Notes under the pieces: model-generated
Seen by the model: the letters and a program-made list of their open reading frames with translations, nothing else
What the model was told of the DNA's origin: nothing
Databases searched by the model: none
Translations under genes and position numbers: made by a program
Shown: piece after piece, positions 1-7,230 of the stretch
Layout of the letters: every line of letters begins with the position of its first letter
Numbering within the stretch: the stretch's first letter is position 1
Assembly: GCA_014193115.1 (NCBI GenBank)
Contig: BJHQ01000011.1
Location: forward strand, 89,398 to 153,397
Source of the DNA: Planctomycetota bacterium
GTDB taxonomy: Bacteria > Planctomycetota > UBA11346
DNA length: 64,000 nt
Reading direction: 5' to 3'

Positions 1-35
1 TCGCAGAAGAAGCGGGTCGGCAGACTGCCGTCACC

Positions 36-2093
36 ATGGCAGAGGATTTCGGCCGCAACACCTCCAACACGATCGCCGTCGATCCCGCCCAGCAGCCGGA
101 TTTCAAGCCGCCGCCGATCTTCCGGGCTCCGGCCGAACCACCTGCGGATCTCGGAGGTTTTCGGCTCGGGAAAAAGCTTGGTGCTGGCGGAATGGGCGCG
201 GTCTATGCCGCGGTCCAACCTGGCACCGGGACGACGGTGGCGCTCAAGGTCCTCAAGCCCGACCTGGCGGCGGTCGGGTCGGAGTTCACCAGCCGGTTCG
301 AGCGTGAGGCCTCGGCGATGCAGGAGGTCGACCACCCGAACGTCGTCCGCCTGCTCGGCAGCGGCGAGGATCGCGGCTGGCTGTGGATGGCGCTGGAATA
401 TATGCCCGATGGCGATCTCGCCTCGTACTTGAAACGCCGTGGTCAATTGATGGAAAAAGATGCCATCGCCTATGCTCTGCGCTGCGGCCGGGGTCTGGCG
501 GCGGTGCATGCGATGGGGCTGATCCACCGCGATTTCAAGCCCGAAAACGTCTTTCTCGATCTCGGCCGGGGCAAGCCCGGAGCCGAGCCGTCGGTCAAGG
601 TCGGCGACCTTGGCCTGGCCCGGCACAGCAGCGGGGATGACCGCTTCACCATGACTGGAACCGCCTGCGGCACGCCGGTCTACATGGCGCCGGAGCAGAT
701 CCGCGGTGAAAGCGATTTGGATGCGCGGGTCGATGTCTACGCCCTGGGCGCTACCCTGTTCAAGCTGACCACCGGCCAGGATCCCTTCCGCGGCGCCACG
801 GTGTTCATGCTGACCAACGCGGTGCTCAAGGAACCGGTCCCGGACCCGCGGAAGTTCAATCCGATCATCAGCGCCGGCCTGGTTGCGGCGATTCTCAAGG
901 CGATGGCCAAGGAGCGCAAAGACCGCTACCGCGATGTCGGCGAGATGGTCACCGATCTCGAACGGCTGTCGGCCGGCAAAATCATGACCAACACCGCGGC
1001 CAACACCGCCTCGCCGGCGAGCATGATCTTCAACGAGGTCGCCGGACAGGCGGCGACGAAGGCCTCGGCCCGAGAAACCGTCGCCCACGAAGGGGACGGC
1101 TGGCTGTCGGGCCTGCACGGCATGGGACCGGTGCTGCGCATGGCGATTCCCGCGGTGCTGATCTGCCTGGCCATGACCGTGCTGATGTGGTCGATGACCG
1201 GCGATGACCATGACCCGGCCCATTCGGTCAAGCCGGCGCCGACCGGACCGGTGGCCCAGGTGCTGGCTGATCGCTGGGGCCATGTACTGAGGCTTCCGGT
1301 GCTGGGGCGGGAGCTCGCCTTCCGCTGGTGTCCACCCGGACGGATGGTCAGAGGCAGCACTGCCGGCCCCGCCTGGGAGAAACCGCAGCCGGTGGTCCTC
1401 AGTCAAGGATTCTGGATGCTCGATACGGAGGTTTCCCGAGGATTGTGGTCGACGGTGATGAACGAGCCGCCGCCAGCGCCGGTGGATGCCGCCTTGCCGG
1501 TGGGCGGCCTGTCACGCGAGCAAGCGATGGGGTTTTGCGACAAGTTCGGTTTCAGCGCGCGCCTGCCCAGCGAAGCCGAATTCGAGTACGCTGCCCGGGC
1601 CGGGCGGAGCGATCGGGCCGGCGATGAACGTCCTGCGGCCTGCTCCGACGAGACCGTGCTGGCTGTGTGGTCGAAATTGGCCCCGGCCACCGACGCGCTG
1701 ATGCCCGCAGCCGTGGCCGAGATCCTGGCCGGACGCGCCGACCTGCATTCCCGGGTGGTGGGCAGCAGCCTGCCCAATGCCTGGGGACTGTGCGATCTGC
1801 TTGGGAATCAGCAGGAATGGTGCCTGGATGCGTGGGACGCGAAGAGCCCTTTCGATCAGACCGAGGCGACCGATCCGGTGAGCGAAGCTGGTGATTTCGC
1901 GGTGGTGCGTGGCGGGTCGTGGGTCCATCCGGCCGAGCGCTGTCTGCCCCAGGCCCGGTTCGCCCAGCCGGCTGACGCCATCAACGAATGGACCGGATTC
2001 CGCTTCCTCATTCCCGGGGGGACCGAACCGGTTGTGCCGAAAGGGCTGTCCGCAACACCGCACTCCAGCCCACCGGGGCCGCCTCGTCCTTGA
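36..2093 (+). CDS. Ser/Thr protein kinase with membrane anchor and C-terminal FGE-sulfatase-like domain
   Basis: A 685-residue fusion. An N-terminal Hanks-type kinase domain (about residues 42-315) shows the glycine loop GAGGMG (49-54), the ATP lysine K71, the catalytic HRD (164-166, in HRDFKPEN) and an APE motif. The metal-binding DFG is DLG here (191-193). One membrane segment lies near 369-388. The rest, about 420-675, resembles the formylglycine-generating enzyme/PvdO fold (RLPSEAEFEYAAR, GNQQEWCLD, VVRGGSW). This implies a cytosolic kinase and an extracytoplasmic FGE-like sensor or enzyme, an arrangement familiar in Planctomycetes. The ATG at 36 follows no clear Shine-Dalgarno sequence. 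The kinase targets are unknown. Kinase and FGE-like assignments are secure; whether the FGE part is catalytic is not. Confidence 0.9.
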   Translation: MAEDFGRNTSNTIAVDPAQQPDFKPPPIFRAPAEPPADLGGFRLGKKLGAGGMGAVYAAVQPGTGTTVALKVLKPDLAAVGSEFTSRFEREASAMQEVDHPNVVRLLGSGEDRGWLWMALEYMPDGDLASYLKRRGQLMEKDAIAYALRCGRGLAAVHAMGLIHRDFKPENVFLDLGRGKPGAEPSVKVGDLGLARHSSGDDRFTMTGTACGTPVYMAPEQIRGESDLDARVDVYALGATLFKLTTGQDPFRGATVFMLTNAVLKEPVPDPRKFNPIISAGLVAAILKAMAKERKDRYRDVGEMVTDLERLSAGKIMTNTAANTASPASMIFNEVAGQAATKASARETVAHEGDGWLSGLHGMGPVLRMAIPAVLICLAMTVLMWSMTGDDHDPAHSVKPAPTGPVAQVLADRWGHVLRLPVLGRELAFRWCPPGRMVRGSTAGPAWEKPQPVVLSQGFWMLDTEVSRGLWSTVMNEPPPAPVDAALPVGGLSREQAMGFCDKFGFSARLPSEAEFEYAARAGRSDRAGDERPAACSDETVLAVWSKLAPATDALMPAAVAEILAGRADLHSRVVGSSLPNAWGLCDLLGNQQEWCLDAWDAKSPFDQTEATDPVSEAGDFAVVRGGSWVHPAERCLPQARFAQPADAINEWTGFRFLIPGGTEPVVPKGLSATPHSSPPGPPRP

Positions 2094-2126
2094 GACAGGG
2101 TTTGCAGTCGTCTACAATACCAATTC

Positions 2127-2765
2127 ATGGTTCCCACTGGCCGAGGCCCTGACACCCGCACCCGAATCCTCGACGCTGCCGAGCGCCTGATCGCCGAGGC
2201 CGGTATCGACGCGGCGTCGATGCGGGCCGTGACGACGGCGGCCAAGGTCAATCTGGCCGCGGTGAACTACCACTTTGGCAGCAAAGAATCGCTGGTCGTG
2301 GCGGTCTATGCCCGGCGCCTGCGTCCGCTGAACGAAGAGCGGCTGCGCGGCTTGGATGCTGCTGAGGCCGCGGCGGCGCCGAACCCGCCAGCCCTCGATG
2401 CCGTGCTGCGCAGCCTGATCGAACCGACCCTCCGCCAGGTCCACGCCTCCGGCGCCGACGGTCAGATCGTGCTGCGGCTGCTCGGACGGTGCCTGAATGA
2501 GCCAGGGTCATGGCTGCGCGAACTGCTCGCCACCGAGATGGACCCGCTCATCGCCCGCTACACCATGGCCCTGGGCCGTTGCCTGCCGGAATTGCCCCAG
2601 GTCGAGCTGTACTGGCGCATCCATTTCGCGGCTGGGGCGATGACCTATACCCTGTCCCAGGGACACAAGCTCGAGCACATGTCGAAAGGCGCCTGCGAGC
2701 TGGGCGATGTCGAAGGCACGACCCGCCGGCTGGTCCAGTTCGCCGCCGCCGGCATGCGCGCCTGA
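2127..2765 (+). CDS. TetR/AcrR family transcriptional regulator
   Basis: A 212-residue TetR-type repressor. The N-terminal helix-turn-helix (about residues 8-55) carries the typical pattern RILDAAERLIAEAG ... VNYHFGSKESLV. The following region (YARRLRPLNEERLRGLD) resembles the C-terminal ligand domain of the PsrA/CecR-like subgroup, so the ligand is likely hydrophobic, but this is inference. It follows the kinase by 33 bp on the same strand. No transporter or enzyme lies directly beside it, so its target is not apparent from context. Confidence 0.88.
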   Translation: MVPTGRGPDTRTRILDAAERLIAEAGIDAASMRAVTTAAKVNLAAVNYHFGSKESLVVAVYARRLRPLNEERLRGLDAAEAAAAPNPPALDAVLRSLIEPTLRQVHASGADGQIVLRLLGRCLNEPGSWLRELLATEMDPLIARYTMALGRCLPELPQVELYWRIHFAAGAMTYTLSQGHKLEHMSKGACELGDVEGTTRRLVQFAAAGMRA

Positions 2766-2791
2766 ACTCACAGGAAACCAGTTGCGCCTGT

Positions 2792-3049
2792 CTGGGAGCG
2801 CAGCCTTCAGCCTGCCCGAGTCACCAAAGCAGACAGAACCGGCTCAGCAGGCAGGAAAAAACCTGCACTCCCAAACCCCCATCCGGCAGGCGGTCGTAAA
2901 TCCACCCAATGTGCGGTGCATCGTGCTGGGAGCGCAGGCTTCAGCCTGCCCGCGCCATCAGGTTCCAATCGGCAGGCTGAAGCCTGCGCTCCCAGGACGA
3001 CTTGGCAGGCTGAAGCCTGCGCTCCCAGAAATAAAGCCTGCGCCCCCAG
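2792..3049. repeat. Patch of palindromic type A hairpin repeats
   Basis: The gap between the TetR gene and the MerR-like gene holds four or more copies of a short element: head GGGAGC, then GCAGGCT tc AGCCTGC, a hairpin with a 7-bp stem. Copies are at 2792-2817 (one stem mismatch), 2926-2951, 2971-2995 (inverted) and 3004-3028 (inverted), with a fragment at 3033-3049. The same element recurs near 52.7 kb. It resembles REP-type intergenic elements. Apparent reading frames through the patch are products of the repeats and are not called as genes. Confidence 0.85.
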
Positions 3050-3095
3050 TGCAGCGCTTTACGCCCTAGGTCGTTTCCCAACGACGCTCAGGAAC

Positions 3096-3941
3096 TCAGG
3101 CGGCTTTCGCCACCCGCCACGGCAGCGCCTCACGAAGCAGCGTCGCCACAGCGACGGCGCCATCGAGTCCCAGAGAATCAATCCGCCCATCCGGTCCGCT
3201 GGCCGGGGCTTTGTCAGCTGCCAACCACCAGCCCGCCTGCCCGCAGCCCTCGCCCAGTGCAGCGTCGGAGAGCACCACGCTGGTTCCGCGCATGGTCAGC
3301 AGCCAGGCCGCCACCGCCGCCACGGCGCGGGCCTCCAGACACGCGCCGAGGGGCGCGATGCGCACGGCGCCTGGCGCAGCGCGGCTGGCGCGGAGCAATT
3401 GCCGGGCGCGGTTGGCGACCAGCTCGAGCAGCCGGTTGCCATCGCGGAGCGGCCGACCGGCTGCGGCCAATTCGGCCGAACCGACCAACGCCGGCAGCAG
3501 CCCGGAGAGCGCTTCGTCGGCCGGCCGGACCACCCAGGCGAGGCGCTGCAAGGCCGCCTCAGCCGCGGGAGCCCGGTCGTTTTCCAAGGCATTCAGCAGG
3601 TCTTCGCGAAGCGACGCAGCCTCGCCAGCCGGTGCTGCGGGCAGGCCGCGGGCTGCGCTCAAGCGAGGACGCCGGGGAGCCCGGGCCGGATCGCTCGGCC
3701 AGCTTGGCAGACCATCACTGATGATGCTGCCGATCGGCTTGCCGGCGTGGACCAGCTCAGCCACCCGGCGGATGTCGTCGAGCTGTCGAGGGTGATAGGT
3801 GCGGTATCCATTGGCCAATCTGCGAGGCGTCGGCCAGCCATAGCGCGATTCCCAGATGCGAAGCAGGCTGGGAGTAAGCCCGGTAGCCTCGGCAACCTGG
3901 TGGATGGTGAGCATGCCGTCTGGGAGATTTGACGCGACCAT
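3096..3941 (-). CDS. MerR-family regulator, CarA/CarH/LitR-like
   Basis: A 281-residue regulator. Residues 10-75 form a MerR winged helix (LTIHQVAEATGLTPSLLRIW, then ESRYGWPTPRRLANGYRTY), the type found in CarA/CarH/LitR proteins. The remaining ~190 residues are Ala-rich and helical, then alpha/beta. Their length matches the cobalamin-binding half of CarH, but I see neither Wx9EH nor DxHxxG, so cobalamin binding is unlikely. The start at 3941 is chosen because GAGGAG lies just upstream on the coding strand; a longer frame to 4028 lacks support. It reads away from the AT-rich gap at 4029-4371, where its own promoter probably lies. Confidence 0.82.
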   Translation of the reverse strand: MVASNLPDGMLTIHQVAEATGLTPSLLRIWESRYGWPTPRRLANGYRTYHPRQLDDIRRVAELVHAGKPIGSIISDGLPSWPSDPARAPRRPRLSAARGLPAAPAGEAASLREDLLNALENDRAPAAEAALQRLAWVVRPADEALSGLLPALVGSAELAAAGRPLRDGNRLLELVANRARQLLRASRAAPGAVRIAPLGACLEARAVAAVAAWLLTMRGTSVVLSDAALGEGCGQAGWWLAADKAPASGPDGRIDSLGLDGAVAVATLLREALPWRVAKAA

Positions 3942-4028
3942 GGGGGACTCCTCGTCGAATGTTCTACGTGGGTGATCGAACGGTTGTTTGACGCAGGGGA
4001 GACGCCGACGGTTCCGCCGCCTTACCAA

Positions 4029-4371
4029 CCGTCTCCGTCAGCCAGGCGAGGACCTGGGTAAAAATAGTGCCATGTTAATAAATAATCCTATTGCTTGTAC
4101 TAAAAGAGGTCAATTAAATATTACGAGGCACCAATAAATACTATCGAAGATTGCTCGACCCAGGAGCTGCCAAGCCGAAATGATGATAAATGGCTTGACC
4201 GGGTGGCTTGGTCATCGGAAAAATCGTCAATGCCTGAACTCCAGCCGACAATAGGCATGCCAAGAAACACGCTATCGGCGTCTGCAAATGGATTCGCGCC
4301 TCTTTTCCAAGGAAAATCTCAAGCCTGCGACCTCCTGAATTCCGCTAGGGCAGGAAGATTCAAGTGAAACA
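4029..4371. other. AT-rich intergenic region between divergent genes
   Basis: This 343-bp gap is strikingly AT-rich between about 4060 and 4150 compared with the rest of the window. It separates the MerR-like gene (minus strand) from a membrane-protein gene (plus strand). MerR/CarH proteins commonly control divergent promoters, so it is a plausible operator region, but I could not pick out a convincing inverted repeat. I see no gene in it. Confidence 0.55.
4091..4119 (+). promoter_or_regulatory. Candidate sigma70-type promoter
   Basis: TTGCTT (4091-4096) and TTAAAT (4114-4119) are separated by 17 bp inside the AT-rich gap. They would drive the plus-strand membrane-protein gene with a leader of about 245 bases. 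Because AT-rich DNA yields such matches easily, this is only a candidate. Confidence 0.3.
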
Positions 4372-4944
4372 GTGAAGAACCCAATGGCTTTGGCAGTGGG
4401 ACTAAGTGCGGTGGTCGCTCCGAGTCTCCACCTGGTGTCGGATGTCCTTGAATGGGCAACAGGAGGATTCACCCGGACCCAGCTTCTGGTGACCTATGCA
4501 GCGTTCCTGCCGATGCCCTTTTTGCTATTGGGATTACACGTTTTACAGAAGGAACGCGGAGGCTGGCCTGGGCTGCTTGGAGCGCTGCTCTATGGCGTCG
4601 CGTTTGTGTACTTTTTGCATACGGCGCTGGTGGCGCTGGAGGAATCAATAGCGGACTATGATGCCCTGTGGCAGCGGCTTGGTTGGGTGTATTCGGTGCA
4701 CGGCGCGATGATGATCGGCGGCGGCGCCCTTTTCGGGGTGACCGCCTTGCAGGCGCGGGTGCTGTCGCCCCTCGGACTCAGCCTCTTCCTGGCTGGAATC
4801 GCGATGAACCTGGCCTGTGGTTTGACTACGCTTCCTGATATTTTTCAGACGGTTGGGAGTGCGGTGAGGAATCTCGGCCTGATCTGTGTCGGGGTGGGGA
4901 TTCTTCGTGGTCAGACCCGAGTTTCGGGCATGGAACCGGGTTGA
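4372..4944 (+). CDS. Small multi-pass membrane protein of unknown function
   Basis: A 190-residue hydrophobic protein with about five to six predicted membrane segments (for example around residues 5-20, 38-58, 66-90, 103-125, 130-150 and 160-178). I do not recognise the family. The GTG at 4372 is preceded by AGGAAG about 15 bases upstream; an ATG four codons later is an alternative. It stands alone, divergent from the MerR-like regulator and convergent with the aldolase gene, so it could be that regulator's target. Confidence 0.7.
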   Translation: MKNPMALAVGLSAVVAPSLHLVSDVLEWATGGFTRTQLLVTYAAFLPMPFLLLGLHVLQKERGGWPGLLGALLYGVAFVYFLHTALVALEESIADYDALWQRLGWVYSVHGAMMIGGGALFGVTALQARVLSPLGLSLFLAGIAMNLACGLTTLPDIFQTVGSAVRNLGLICVGVGILRGQTRVSGMEPG

Positions 4945-4969
4945 TCGCAACCTTGAACCGCAAACGAAG

Positions 4970-5578
4970 TCATCTGGTCGGTCGGGCGCAGAGCAGGACG
5001 ATCCGACAGAGCCATTCGACGGTTTCCAAGTGGCGGCTGGCCTCGGCGGGGGTGGCTCCCCAGGCGTAAACGCCGTGGCCCCGGACCAGCACGGCTGGGA
5101 CTTCCGGCACCCGGCGGGCCACGGCAGCCGCCGACAATTCGGCCATATCCTGGCTGTTCTCGATGATCGGCAGGATTCTTTCGCAGGCGTGGGTGGTGGT
5201 TCCGGCAAAGGCTTTCTGCATTTCGATACCGGAGAACACCACTCGGTCCGCTGACATCAGGCTGAGCGCCACGGCATGAGGCGGATGGCCGTGGCAGACC
5301 GCGCCGCAGGCGACGTGCTGGTACAGCGACACGTGCAGCCGGGTCTCATCCGACGGCTTGCGCCGATCGTCGCCGAGCGGTTTCGCATCGCCACCGACCC
5401 GGATGAAGTCAGCCGGAACCAGCTTGCCTTTATCGACCCCGCTCGGGCTCATTGCCACCACCAGCGAGCCGGCCGTGTCGGGCAGTCGGACGCTGACATT
5501 GCCCGCCGTGCAGGCCAGAAATCCGAGCGACGACAAACGGGCGGCTTCGGCTGCGAGCTGGGCGAGCAGGGCGTCCAT
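4970..5578 (-). CDS. mtnB: Class II aldolase family protein, probable methylthioribulose-1-phosphate dehydratase
   Basis: A 202-residue class II aldolase/adducin-fold enzyme. It has the AGNVSVR phosphate-binding loop, SDETRLH, the zinc-site segment HGHPPH and a later GHG. The stretch GIEMQKAFAGTTTH followed by PIIENSQDM is characteristic of MtnB, which dehydrates 5-methylthioribulose 1-phosphate in the methionine salvage pathway. No other salvage gene is nearby. The start at 5578 has AGGAGG seven bases upstream and is preferred over a frame extension to 5605. A fuculose-phosphate-aldolase-like role is the alternative. Confidence 0.82.
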   Translation of the reverse strand: MDALLAQLAAEAARLSSLGFLACTAGNVSVRLPDTAGSLVVAMSPSGVDKGKLVPADFIRVGGDAKPLGDDRRKPSDETRLHVSLYQHVACGAVCHGHPPHAVALSLMSADRVVFSGIEMQKAFAGTTTHACERILPIIENSQDMAELSAAAVARRVPEVPAVLVRGHGVYAWGATPAEASRHLETVEWLCRIVLLCARPTR

Positions 5579-5646
5579 GGGTGCCTCCTGGCGACGGTCC
5601 AGCATTCTGGAGGCCAGCGCCGCGCCAAGGCCAGCAGCCGCCGAGT

Positions 5647-6846
5647 TCAGGAACCAGCGCCGGTAGCGAGGTCGAGGGCAGTCGCATTGCGGCGAGCAGC
5701 GATGGCACGGGAAAACACCCGTTCCATCCCATCCGCCATGGCCTCGGTGCTGTAGGCCCGGCGGATCAGCGCCTGACCGTTGCCGGCGCGACGGCGGGCT
5801 TCGCCCGGGTCGCTGAAGATGGCAGCAACCGCTGCGGCCAAGGCCGGTGCGTCGCCCGGCGGGATCAACCAGCCGGTGTCGCCGTCGCGGACCACTTCAC
5901 CGATGGCACCGACCGTGGTCGAGACGCAGGGTCTGGCCATGGCCAGAGCCTGGGTGAGTCCTTGCGGTACGCCTTCATCTTTGATCGAGGGCAGCACCAC
6001 GGCCGCCAGCCCGGCGAGCACCGCCGGGATGTCGTCGCGGTAACCGGCGAGGATCAGCCGGTTGGCGACGCCGAGTTCCGCGGCTCGGGCCAGGATCCGG
6101 TCGCGGATTGGTGATTGGCCGTGGGGGATCTCACCGATGAAGACAAAGCGCAATTTGGGATGCACCTGCAAAATCGCTGGCATGGCCTCGACCAGCACAT
6201 GGTGGCCCTTCATGTGGCGGAGCATCGCCACGGTGCCGACCAGCGGTTCGTCGTCGGCCAGATCGGGGCACAGGGGCCGCAAGCTGGCGCGCAAGGCGCG
6301 GGTGTCGTTCTGCGCTGGATCGAAGCGGCTGAGATCGACGCCGGTGGGGACCGATGCGATCCGCCTGCCATCCATCCGGTTGTGGTCGATCAGGCGTTGG
6401 CGCAGGGCCTCGCCAGTGGTCACCACGGCGTCGCAACCACGGCCATAGACCCAGCGGGTGCAGGGATCCCGGCCGACCGCGATCGACAGATGACGGGTGC
6501 GGACCACCGCAACCCGTCCCAGCCCTGTGCCAGGCATCCGGGTGGCCAAGGCCGCAATCCAGCCGTCGATGGCGGAATGGGCGTTGACCACGGCGACGCC
6601 TTCACGGCGGATGACGGCGCGCAGGCCGGATCGGCTTGCCAGCTCGAAACGGTGGCGGAAAGGCAGCGGAAATACGGTGAATCCGGCATGTTCGGCGCGG
6701 GGCAAAATGCCTGAATCCGGCCGCGCGGCGAGCAGCAGCCGGTGGCCGCGGGCACGCAGGGCGGTCATCTCAGCCAGGATCCGGTGCTCTTGCCCGCCCC
6801 AGCCGGGGCTGGCCTCGGTATGGAGAATGGTGAACGGTGTCTGCAT
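5647..6846 (-). CDS. Glycosyltransferase family 4 (group 1)
   Basis: A 399-residue GT-B glycosyltransferase. The N-terminal Rossmann domain opens with ILHTEASPGWGGQEHRI, the usual glycine-rich acceptor loop. The C-terminal GT4 domain has the donor-site pattern PSIKDEGVPQGLTQALAMA followed by GDTGWLIPPGD. It probably adds a sugar from a nucleotide donor to a lipid or envelope glycan. The ATG at 6846 places the start at the first strand; a GTG at 6894 would add 16 residues, and neither has a clear ribosome site. It lies 68 bp upstream of mtnB on the same strand, with no evident pathway link. Confidence 0.88.
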   Translation of the reverse strand: MQTPFTILHTEASPGWGGQEHRILAEMTALRARGHRLLLAARPDSGILPRAEHAGFTVFPLPFRHRFELASRSGLRAVIRREGVAVVNAHSAIDGWIAALATRMPGTGLGRVAVVRTRHLSIAVGRDPCTRWVYGRGCDAVVTTGEALRQRLIDHNRMDGRRIASVPTGVDLSRFDPAQNDTRALRASLRPLCPDLADDEPLVGTVAMLRHMKGHHVLVEAMPAILQVHPKLRFVFIGEIPHGQSPIRDRILARAAELGVANRLILAGYRDDIPAVLAGLAAVVLPSIKDEGVPQGLTQALAMARPCVSTTVGAIGEVVRDGDTGWLIPPGDAPALAAAVAAIFSDPGEARRRAGNGQALIRRAYSTEAMADGMERVFSRAIAARRNATALDLATGAGS

Positions 6847-6976
6847 GCGGTTGGCTGACGCGACGGGCGCGACCGGATCCGGTGCGGAGGTCACGGGGTG
6901 GGAACCGTGGGGATGCTGGTCCAGGCCGCCAGGGCGGGCCTGGATCGGCGACGCGGCCCGGCTGCCAGGTCATCTT

Positions 6977-6995
6977 GCAATTGATTCTCATCATT
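6977..6995 (+). promoter_or_regulatory. Putative Fur box upstream of feoA
   Basis: The 19 bases GCAATTGATTCTCATCATT match 12 of 19 positions of the classic Fur consensus and contain the typical TTGATTCTCAT core. The site abuts the feoA ribosome-binding site (GGAGG, 6996-7000), so bound Fur could block initiation. Iron-dependent repression of feoAB by Fur is well established in other bacteria; here it is inferred. Confidence 0.65.
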
Positions 6996-7008
6996 GGAGG
7001 ATGTCACC

Positions 7009-7230
7009 GTGACCACCTTGGATGTCTTGCCGCTGGGCTCCTCGGCGCGGGTGACTGCCGTAGGCGGTGAACCAGGAGTGCGTCGGCGCCTGCTCGAAAT
7101 GGGCCTGGTGCCTGGGACGACCATCACCGCCCTGCGCCGTGCGCCCCTCGGCGATCCGTTGGAATTGTCGGTGCGCGGCTACCTGCTCAGCCTGCGGATC
7201 GAACAGGCTAAACTGGTCAGCGTCGAGTGA
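7009..7230 (+). CDS. feoA: Ferrous iron transport protein A
   Basis: A 73-residue FeoA of SH3-like fold (LGSSARVTAVGG ... RRRLLEMGLVPGTTI ... LRIEQAKLVSV). FeoA is a small cytosolic partner of the FeoB ferrous iron permease. The GTG at 7009 is chosen because GGAGG ends eight bases upstream; a TTG at 6994 would overlap that site. The stop overlaps the feoB start (GTGA), so the pair is translationally coupled. A probable Fur box lies immediately upstream. Confidence 0.92.
   Translation: MTTLDVLPLGSSARVTAVGGEPGVRRRLLEMGLVPGTTITALRRAPLGDPLELSVRGYLLSLRIEQAKLVSVE

Noticed and set aside
2916..3932. 338-codon plus-strand frame over the MerR-like gene
   Set aside because: It begins in repeats and shadows a recognisable MerR domain on the other strand.
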